This document shows positions 58,018 to 64,000 of a stretch of 64,000 nt of DNA, in pieces; position 1 is the stretch's first letter; the number at the start of each line of letters is the position of its first letter. The stretch comes from Pseudomonas eucalypticola (GTDB taxonomy: Bacteria > Pseudomonadota > Gammaproteobacteria > Pseudomonadales > Pseudomonadaceae), in assembly GCF_013374995.1 (NCBI RefSeq), contig NZ_CP056030.1, forward strand, positions 4,310,501 through 4,374,500. Reading direction: 5' to 3'. A program made the translations under genes and the position numbers. The notes beneath the pieces are model-generated. The model had not been told where the DNA came from, made no database searches, and saw only the letters and a list, made by a program, of their open reading frames with translations.

Positions 58018-58746
58018 ATGTTTCCAAGCCTTGAACTGCGCCGCTACGAGCGAGACAGCCCTGACCACCACCATGACTTTGCTCAAGTGGTGCTGCCGGT
58101 TCGTGGCCGAATGGAAATCGACGTGGACGGTCGCGGTGGGTACATCGATCCGTCAGTGGCGGCATTCGTGTCGCCGGGCTCGACGCACTCGCAGAGCGCC
58201 CACGCCGATAGCCGGTTCCTGGTATTGGACTGTGCGCCGAGCACGTTGGAAACACTGCAGACAGCGCGCATGGCCAAGGGCATATACGTGCCGATCTCGC
58301 CTGCGACCCGGCGACTCATCGAATTCGCCGAGCTGACAGGTAATCAGCAACTGGCTGTCGGCGCTGCCCAGTTGGCCCCCCTGCTGCTGTCGTCCATGGG
58401 TTTGGATGCGGCATATATTTCGACCCCCATTGAACAGTTGATCGCCCGCCTGCGTGCCAATCCCGGCGCCGCCTGGAGCAACGAGCGCATGGCGAAAGCA
58501 GCCAACATGAGCTTGAGCCAACTCCACCAGCGATTTGGACAATTGTTCGCAACAAGCCCGCAGGCCTGGTTGACCCACCTGCGTATCGAGCAAGCGCAGC
58601 GATGGTTGCAGGGCACCTCTTTACCGATTGCCGAGATTGCCTTGCGTACCGGTTTTTCCGACCAGGCAGCGCTGACCCGCGCCATGCAACGTGTGAGCGC
58701 CACTACCCCCGCCGCTTACCGTAAAATGCAACAACAGCCTGGGTAA
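58018..58746 (+). CDS. AraC-family transcriptional regulator
   Basis: A 242-residue regulator: N-terminal cupin (HHHDFAQVVLPVRGRMEIDVDG, FVSPGSTHSQSAHADSRFLVLD) and C-terminal double helix-turn-helix (NERMAKAANMSLSQLHQRFGQLFATSPQAWLTHLRIEQA, LPIAEIALRTGFSDQAALTRAMQRVSATTPAAYRKM). ATG 58018 is taken so the cupin starts at MFPSLELRRYERD. It is followed on the same strand by an EamA exporter gene after 78 bases, whose expression it may control. The ligand is unknown. Confidence 0.9.
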   Translation: MFPSLELRRYERDSPDHHHDFAQVVLPVRGRMEIDVDGRGGYIDPSVAAFVSPGSTHSQSAHADSRFLVLDCAPSTLETLQTARMAKGIYVPISPATRRLIEFAELTGNQQLAVGAAQLAPLLLSSMGLDAAYISTPIEQLIARLRANPGAAWSNERMAKAANMSLSQLHQRFGQLFATSPQAWLTHLRIEQAQRWLQGTSLPIAEIALRTGFSDQAALTRAMQRVSATTPAAYRKMQQQPG

Positions 58747-58824
58747 AAAAACCGACAGTTTCCGACAATATTGCCTGACTGCACTGCCCCAAACTTCGTG
58801 CTTTGCGATTTGGAGTGCGGTGCG

Positions 58825-59760
58825 ATGTTGGCTGATCGGATGTTGCTCAAGGGTATCGGCTATGGGGTGTGCGCTGGTCTGTGCTGGGGGGTGATTTTCC
58901 TTGGCCCACAGCTCACCCCGGGGTTGAGCGGCCCGCAATTCGCCGTTATCAGGTTCCTGTGTTACGGCGCAATCTCGGCAGCCCTGCTGTTGCCTCGTTG
59001 GCGGCGCGTGTGCGCCAGCCTCACTCGCGCCGACTGGCGATCACTTTTCTGGCTCAGCCTGATCGGAAACCTTGTCTACTACTCATTGGTGGGCACTGCT
59101 GTTCAGTGGGTGGGCATTGCGACCACGTCGCTGATCGTCGGGCTCATCCCGGTACTTGTCACCTTGGCGGGTCGCAAGGACGCAGACGCCGTTTCCCTGA
59201 AGGCACTTTTCCCTTCGCTTTGCTGCGCTATCGCGGGCGTCGTGCTGATGAGTTGGCATGCACTGGTCAATGGCCAGCGGCCCGAGACACTGGCGAGCAT
59301 CGCGGGGATCGCATGCGCGTCAGGCGCGCTGGTGACATGGAGCTGGTTCGCGGTAAGCAACGCCCGGCGGCTGCAGGTGACTGCCGTGTCGTCCCATGAC
59401 TGGGCACTGCTGACCGGTGTCATCACCGGCGCTCAGTCATTGATGCTGGCCGTTCCGGTATTGGGCTTTCAGGCGGGTATGCACGGCACGAGCCAATGGC
59501 AACATGTCTTCCTGGTGGCCGCTGGCGTGGCACTGTTGTCTTCGGTGGTGGGCGGGGCTTGCTGGAACCAGGCCAGCCGACTCCTGCCGTTGGCGCTCAG
59601 TGGTCAAGTGCTGGTGATTGAAACGCTGGCGGCGCTCATGTTCGGTTTCTTGTGGGAACAGCGGTGGCCCGACGGCTACGAAGGCGCCGCGATCGCCTTG
59701 CTGGTGACCGGGGTGGCCTGGTGCTTGGGCTGTCATCGAGGGCCCCCACGCACCGCGTGA
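58825..59760 (+). CDS. EamA/DMT-family transporter
   Basis: A 311-residue membrane protein with ten hydrophobic segments in two EamA halves (LLKGIGYGVCAGLCWGVIFL ... SLVGTAVQWVGIATTSLIVGLIPVLVTL; GVALLSSVVGGACWNQASRLLPLALSGQVLVIETLAAL). Such proteins usually export amino acids or metabolites. GGAG lies 9 bases before ATG 58825; an earlier in-frame start at 58771 is less likely. The AraC regulator just upstream probably senses a related compound. Confidence 0.85.
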   Translation: MLADRMLLKGIGYGVCAGLCWGVIFLGPQLTPGLSGPQFAVIRFLCYGAISAALLLPRWRRVCASLTRADWRSLFWLSLIGNLVYYSLVGTAVQWVGIATTSLIVGLIPVLVTLAGRKDADAVSLKALFPSLCCAIAGVVLMSWHALVNGQRPETLASIAGIACASGALVTWSWFAVSNARRLQVTAVSSHDWALLTGVITGAQSLMLAVPVLGFQAGMHGTSQWQHVFLVAAGVALLSSVVGGACWNQASRLLPLALSGQVLVIETLAALMFGFLWEQRWPDGYEGAAIALLVTGVAWCLGCHRGPPRTA

Positions 59761-59809
59761 CTGCAGACAGGCCGCAGGGGCATCGACGGGGCCAGGTCTA
59801 CTACAAGGC

Positions 59810-60805
59810 TCAACCGTCTGCCAGTTGCTTCAGGTGGTCTTCGCTGAAAGCGGCCGCGCCCACCGCGTGCAGGTTCTCCAACAGTTGCTCGGCACTGCTG
59901 ACGCCCACCAGCACCGAGGTGATGCGCGTATCACGTAGAAGCCAGGACAGCGCCAGTTGCGACAAACTTTGGCCGCGGGCCTGGGCGATATCGGCGAGCA
60001 GGTTCAAGCGCCGCTGCAAGGCTTCGTCCACGGCGCTGGCTGGCAGGTATCGGCTGCCACGGCCAATGCGTGAATCGCTGGGGATGCCGGCGCGATATTT
60101 GCCACTCAACAGCCCCTGTGCCAACGGTGAGTAGGTGATGATGCCCGTGCCCCGCGCCGTGGCCTCATCAAGCACGCCGTTGTGTTCAATGTCGCGGTTG
60201 AGCAGGTTATACACCGGCTGCTGCAGTACCAGGGGCACCCGCTGCTCACGCAGTAATTCGGCCATTCGGGCAGCCTCGGGCGCGGCGTAGGAAGAGATCC
60301 CCACGTATAGCGCTTTGCCCTGTCGCACGACACTGGCCAGCGCATCAGCGGTTTCCTCCAGCGGCGTATCGGGGTCAAAACGATGGGAATAGAACACGTC
60401 CACGTACTCCAGCCCCAGCCGCGCCAGGCTTTGGTCCAGGCTGGCCAGCAAGTACTTGCGCCCGCTGCCGCCCTGCCCGTACGGTCCTGGCCACATGTCC
60501 CAGCCAGCCTTGGTGGAAATGATCAACTCATCACGGTAACCGCTGAAATCCTCACGCAGTACCCTGCCCAGGTTACGTTCGGCGCTGCCGTAGGGCACGC
60601 CGTAGTTATTGGCCAGGTCGAAATGGGTAATGCCATTGTCGAACGCCGTGTGCAGGATGTGCCGCTGGCGGGCCAGCGGTGTGTCGTCGCCGAAGTTGTG
60701 CCACAAACCCAGGGACAGAGGCGGCAACAACAGGCCACTGCGCCCGGCACGGCGAAAGTCACGGTTCAGGTAGCGTTGAGGTGCGGCGCTGTAGACGGCA
60801 GTCAT
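59810..60805 (-). CDS. Aldo/keto reductase (YghZ/GAP-reductase type)
   Basis: A 331-residue NADPH-dependent reductase. RAGRSGLLLPPLSLGLWHNFGDDTP, GITHFDLANNYGVPYGSAERNLG with the catalytic Asp and Tyr, KAGWDMWPGPYGQGGSGRKYL and QSLARLGLEYVDVFYSHRFD match the YghZ branch that reduces aldehydes such as L-glyceraldehyde-3-phosphate. The ATG overlaps the stop of the SsuA-like gene (ATGA), so it is the last gene of the TonB receptor-TauD-SsuA operon. It may reduce the aldehyde released by TauD oxidation of a sulfonate or sulfate ester. Confidence 0.9.
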   Translation of the reverse strand: MTAVYSAAPQRYLNRDFRRAGRSGLLLPPLSLGLWHNFGDDTPLARQRHILHTAFDNGITHFDLANNYGVPYGSAERNLGRVLREDFSGYRDELIISTKAGWDMWPGPYGQGGSGRKYLLASLDQSLARLGLEYVDVFYSHRFDPDTPLEETADALASVVRQGKALYVGISSYAAPEAARMAELLREQRVPLVLQQPVYNLLNRDIEHNGVLDEATARGTGIITYSPLAQGLLSGKYRAGIPSDSRIGRGSRYLPASAVDEALQRRLNLLADIAQARGQSLSQLALSWLLRDTRITSVLVGVSSAEQLLENLHAVGAAAFSEDHLKQLADG

Positions 60806-61869
60806 GGTGCAGGCTCCTGGCCAGTTGACCAGCGGTATTGGGTAGCGGGCTTCCAGGCATTGGCCAGGTGGGCCTGAGCCAGCCCCTGGTCGAGCACTGC
60901 TGGGGCTATCCACTGATCCACGTCGATCGGGGCGCGAATCAGGTGGGCCGCCTGGGACAGGCGCACGTCCTTGCGCAGGGTGTCCACGTAAAGCGGGTCC
61001 AACAGCGGCGAGTAGATGAAACCCAGGTCACCGCCCGCCAGGCTTTCGCGGAGCACGCGCGCTGGGTAAGCGGACTGCGCCACGCCCAGGTCGATCTGCG
61101 CCTGGCGGTTCTGTTCCTGCGACAACCAGTCCAGCGCCTGGGCTACCACGCCCACCAGCCGCGCCGCCGCCTCGGGATGCGCGTCAAGGAACGCCTGGGT
61201 GACGACCAGGCCACCCTGCCCTGCGCCCTTGCCTGCCAGCTGCTGACTGCCCACGGGGATCTCGATCAGGCCACGGTCCTTGAGCGCGAACAGCCGCGCC
61301 GGTGCCCAACTGGCGTCGATCTGGCGCGCTGCGAGGGCGCCGTTCACCGCGTTGAAATCGAGGTTGATCAGCTTGATGTCGCGCTCGTCCAGGCCGGCGC
61401 TGGCCAGCACGTCGATCAACGCCAGGTGGTCGGCGGTGCCGCGCAGGATACCGACGCGCTTGCCTTTCAAATCCTGGATGCGGGTAATGCCCGAGCCGGG
61501 CACCACGCCCAGGTAGCCGTTGATGCCGCGCCCGGTAGCCATCACCAGACGCGTCTGCAAGCCGCTGGCACGGCCGATGATCGAGGCCAGGTCACCGAGG
61601 AAGGCCACGTCGAGTTGGCCGTTGGACATGGCCTCATTAATGAGCGGCCCGGCGCCCTTGAAAAAATGCCACTGCACCCTGATGCCATCCGCGGCGAAAG
61701 CGTCTTCGAGCATATGACGACTGTGCAGCACATCCACCACAGGGCCGCCACTGGGGTTGGGGCCCGCACTCAAGTCCGGCGCGGCGACCTGGAGGGTCAG
61801 CTGCGCTGCCCCGGCGAGGCCTATGCTTGCCATCAGTGGCAAGGCCATCAGCCACTTGAACGCGCTCAT
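60802..61869 (-). CDS. SsuA/TauA-family aliphatic sulfonate-binding protein
   Basis: A 355-residue periplasmic binding protein with a signal peptide (KWLMALPLMASIGLAGAAQL). HSRHMLEDAFAADGIRVQWHFFKGAGPLINEAMSNGQLDVAFLGDLASIIG and GKRVGILRGTADHLALIDVLASAGL follow the SsuA/NMT1-like plan. The start overlaps the tauD stop (ATGA). It should bind a sulfonate or alkyl sulfate for an ABC importer, but no permease or ATPase gene is in the part of the operon visible; they may lie beyond the window or elsewhere. Confidence 0.87.
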   Translation of the reverse strand: MSAFKWLMALPLMASIGLAGAAQLTLQVAAPDLSAGPNPSGGPVVDVLHSRHMLEDAFAADGIRVQWHFFKGAGPLINEAMSNGQLDVAFLGDLASIIGRASGLQTRLVMATGRGINGYLGVVPGSGITRIQDLKGKRVGILRGTADHLALIDVLASAGLDERDIKLINLDFNAVNGALAARQIDASWAPARLFALKDRGLIEIPVGSQQLAGKGAGQGGLVVTQAFLDAHPEAAARLVGVVAQALDWLSQEQNRQAQIDLGVAQSAYPARVLRESLAGGDLGFIYSPLLDPLYVDTLRKDVRLSQAAHLIRAPIDVDQWIAPAVLDQGLAQAHLANAWKPATQYRWSTGQEPAP

Positions 61870-62690
61870 ACCGGCCGTGCCTCTTCCAGCACCGCCGCCC
61901 GACGTACGCGCCGCCGCGCCGGGAAGTAGTCGGCGACCGCCAGGTGCTGCGTGCTGCGGTTGTCCCAGATCGCCACGGTGTTGGTCTGCCACCGCCAGCG
62001 CATCTGGAATTCGGGGATCTGCAGGTGTTGCAACAGTAAGTTCAGCAGTTGCTCGGACTCCAGCCGCGAAAGCCCGGCGATGTGGCTGGTGAACGCGCGG
62101 TTGACGTAAATCGACTTGCGCCCGGACACCGGGTGCGTGCGGATGACTGGGTGGAGCGTCGGCTTGGGGAGCAAGCGGCGCAGGTCGGCCAGCTCATCGA
62201 CCGACAGCGCATCGTCGGGGTGCCGGGCATGCTGGAAGTCATGCACGGCGCTGAGCGTGCCGAACAGTGCCTTGAGGGGTTCGGACAACGCGTTGTAGGC
62301 CGCCTCGGTGTCTACCCACAAGGTGTCGCCACCCAGCGCGGGGATTTCCTCAGCGTGAAGGATGCCCAGTTTGAGGGGCCGTTCGGCGAAGGTGACATCG
62401 GCGTGCCAAGTGTCGTTGGCGCCCTTGCGCTTGTCGTCGTAGGCGAATACCACCAGCTCGCGGACCGCGGGGTCCGCCTCGAACACCGGGTGCACATGCA
62501 ACTCGCCAAGACGCTCGGCAAACGCTTTCTGCTGGGCGGCGCTCCAGTGCTGGTCCGCGAAGAACAGCACCTTGTGCTGCACCAGGGCCGCCTCGATCCG
62601 CGCCAGGGTGGCGTCATCGACGTCGGCCAGGTCAAGGCCCGCCACGCGGGCGCCCAGCAAGGGGTGGATCGGTTCAACATTCAAGCTCAT
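61866..62690 (-). CDS. TauD/TfdA-family Fe(II)/2-oxoglutarate dioxygenase
   Basis: A 274-residue oxygenase. His96-Ala-Asp98 in TWHADVTFAERP and His249 in STQHLAVADYFPARR bind iron, and Arg260 should hold 2-oxoglutarate. The beginning (VEPIHPLLGARVAGLDLADVDD) and WDNRSTQH are of the TauD/AtsK group, which oxidises taurine, other sulfonates or alkyl sulfate esters and releases sulfite or sulfate with an aldehyde. The next genes, SsuA-like and aldo/keto reductase, fit uptake of the substrate and disposal of the aldehyde. Probably induced by sulfate starvation. Confidence 0.9.
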   Translation of the reverse strand: MSLNVEPIHPLLGARVAGLDLADVDDATLARIEAALVQHKVLFFADQHWSAAQQKAFAERLGELHVHPVFEADPAVRELVVFAYDDKRKGANDTWHADVTFAERPLKLGILHAEEIPALGGDTLWVDTEAAYNALSEPLKALFGTLSAVHDFQHARHPDDALSVDELADLRRLLPKPTLHPVIRTHPVSGRKSIYVNRAFTSHIAGLSRLESEQLLNLLLQHLQIPEFQMRWRWQTNTVAIWDNRSTQHLAVADYFPARRRVRRAAVLEEARPV

Positions 62691-62734
62691 GGGTTGTCTC
62701 CAGGCAAGGCGCCCTACGCGGGGGCGCCGGGTGA

Positions 62735-64000
62735 TCAGAAGTCTTTGTGCAATTGGACGCCGAAGTAGCGGCGGTCATCCCGCGGTACGATGCGGGTGGT
62801 GCTGGTGCCGGTGGACAGCACCGGTGCATAGGCCTTGTCAGCCAGGTTCTTGCCTACCAGTGCTACGCGCCAGCCCTTGCTGTAATCAGCCAGGCCGACG
62901 CTGGCGTTCCAGATGCCGTAAGCCCCTTCTTCACTGTTGGGGTTCTGGTCAAGGCTGTATTGCACCTTGCTCTGCCAGCTGTAATCGGTGCCCAGTTCGA
63001 CATCCAGGCCGTTGTCCAACGGGATGTCGTAGTCGGCGCGCACAAAGCTTTTCCAGTCCGGCGTAAACGGCAGTGGTTTACCGTTGATGTCACAACTGGC
63101 GGCGGCGCCGCTGGGGCAGGCGAACTGGTCGATGCGTGCCTGGGTGTAGGCCAGCGAACCGGATAGTTTCAGCTGCCGCGTGGCCTGCAGCGCGTAGTCC
63201 AGCTCCACGCCCTGGCTGGTGACGGAACCGGCATTGATCAAGCGGGTAACCACCGAGGTACCGACCACATCGTAGAAGTTGGCCTGGTAGTTCTCGTATT
63301 TGGAATGGAACAGCGCCAAGTTGGCAGTCAGACGGTTACTCCAGGCCGAGCTCTTGAGGCCCACTTCCCAGGTGTTGGAGGTCTCCGGATCCAAGGGCTG
63401 GACGTCGGTGGCCTGCATGTTGAAGTAGACGTTGTAGGCAGGGCCCTTGTAGCCCCGCGAGTAAGTGATGTACGAGGTCAGGTTGTCGCTCAGGTCATAT
63501 TGCAGGCCCACGCGCCCAGAGATGCCTGAATCGGTGTGCGAGCCACTGCTGGCGTAGGATGGCCGGATCGAGTTGACCTCCACTGCCGAGGTGGAAACGC
63601 GGCGGTGGTCGTACTCGATCTGGTCCAGGGTGTAGCGCAGGCCGAAGATGCCGCGCAGGTCACTGCGAAAATTGAACGTGCTCTCACCAAATACCGCATA
63701 GCTGTCGTTGGTGGCGCTGTAGTCGGCCACGCCGGTGTTGCCCACCGAGTTGGTCACGCTCAGGCGCCGATAGGTCTCATCCGACTTGCCGTGGAACAGG
63801 TAAGTGCCCAGCACGTATTCCACGAACTGGCCCTTGGGGGAGGTCAGGCGCACTTCCTGGCTCAACTGGTCGTAGTCCACCGTACCCTTGTCGTGCACGG
63901 CGGTTACGGGCAGGGCCGCGAGGTTATCGTTGTCTTGGTACTGGCTGTTGTTCCAGCCGCGCCACGCGGTGATGGAGGTCAGCGTGAAGTCGTTGGCCAG
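62735..64000 (-). CDS. TonB-dependent outer-membrane receptor (C-terminal part)
   Basis: The frame is open from the stop at 62735 to the window edge, 421 residues of a TonB-dependent receptor barrel. Visible features include TLTSITAWRGW near the edge, FNFRSDLRGIFGLRYTLDQIEYDHRR, GRVGLQYDLSDNLTSYITYSRGYKGPAYN, TSNTWEVGLKSSAWSNRLTANLALFHSKYENYQANF and RDDRRYFGVQLHKDF with terminal Phe. The plug and TonB box lie outside the window. It precedes tauD on the same strand by 44 bases, so it may import a sulfur compound rather than an iron chelate; the substrate is unproven. Confidence 0.93.
   Translation of the reverse strand: MANDFTLTSITAWRGWNNSQYQDNDNLAALPVTAVHDKGTVDYDQLSQEVRLTSPKGQFVEYVLGTYLFHGKSDETYRRLSVTNSVGNTGVADYSATNDSYAVFGESTFNFRSDLRGIFGLRYTLDQIEYDHRRVSTSAVEVNSIRPSYASSGSHTDSGISGRVGLQYDLSDNLTSYITYSRGYKGPAYNVYFNMQATDVQPLDPETSNTWEVGLKSSAWSNRLTANLALFHSKYENYQANFYDVVGTSVVTRLINAGSVTSQGVELDYALQATRQLKLSGSLAYTQARIDQFACPSGAAASCDINGKPLPFTPDWKSFVRADYDIPLDNGLDVELGTDYSWQSKVQYSLDQNPNSEEGAYGIWNASVGLADYSKGWRVALVGKNLADKAYAPVLSTGTSTTRIVPRDDRRYFGVQLHKDF

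Noticed and set aside
1..64000. CRISPR arrays, tRNA or rRNA genes, prophage or integron
   Set aside because: I saw no regularly spaced repeats, no tRNA-like T-loop clusters and no integrase, transposase or phage structural genes while reading. A covariance-model scan would be needed for certainty.

Overview
The window looks like chromosomal DNA of a Pseudomonas-type gammaproteobacterium. It is uniformly GC-rich. It carries familiar Pseudomonas genes: the membrane-bound PQQ glucose dehydrogenase (gcd), an OprB-type sugar porin, the acoR/acoXABC acetoin genes, an AroP-like permease next to an aromatic aminotransferase, and a sulfonate-type TauD/SsuA/TonB-receptor cluster. Short GC-rich intergenic hairpin repeats of the Pseudomonas kind recur. 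I saw no tRNA, rRNA, CRISPR array, integrase or intact insertion sequence. One MITE-like relic with IS5-like ends is present.

Layout. 1-6.4 kb: end of an unknown gene, a FucP-type sugar permease, then on the minus strand a two-component system followed by a tannase-family and a ceramidase-like secreted hydrolase. 6.4-17.8 kb: one long minus-strand run with a sugar porin, a polyol-type MFS porter, an intradiol ring-cleavage dioxygenase, an IolE-like TIM-barrel protein, two Gfo/Idh/MocA oxidoreductases, a complete multiple-sugar ABC importer and a Dabb protein. 18-25.7 kb: a LysR regulator, then on the plus strand a degenerate intradiol dioxygenase, an NTF2-like protein and a maleylacetate reductase; then a LacI regulator diverging from an SDR, a PhyH oxygenase and an orphan sugar-binding protein. 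26-34 kb: gcd, PhzF, ZntB, a PiT phosphate transporter and a MATE pump. 34-39.6 kb: a DUF5625-like protein, then a TIM-barrel protein, flavin reductase, Rieske ferredoxin and membrane di-iron oxygenase in one operon opposite a second LacI regulator. 39.6-44.6 kb: aromatic aminotransferase, YitT protein, Lrp regulator, aromatic permease and UppP. 44.6-51 kb: acetoin dehydrogenase genes with a sigma-54 promoter and AcoR. 51-57.6 kb: a yellow/MRJP-like protein, two tiny acidic proteins, a LysR regulator, DctA, a tartrate/D-malate dehydrogenase and an alpha/beta hydrolase. 57.7-64 kb: a small cysteine/histidine protein, an AraC regulator, an EamA exporter, then a TonB receptor-TauD-SsuA-aldo/keto reductase operon running off the window.

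The most interesting part is 6.5-25.7 kb. Cyclitol-type enzymes (IolG-like and IolE-like) are interleaved with the two diagnostic steps of the hydroxyquinol pathway, an intradiol dioxygenase and maleylacetate reductase. I infer that a cyclitol-like or glycosidic substrate is oxidised, dehydrated or cleaved to a trihydroxybenzene and then ring-opened towards 3-oxoadipate. This is a hypothesis. A second dioxygenase homologue in the locus has lost three of the four iron ligands and may have taken on another role. The LacI-controlled di-iron oxygenase operon at 34.8-39.6 kb is a second candidate for an undescribed catabolic system.
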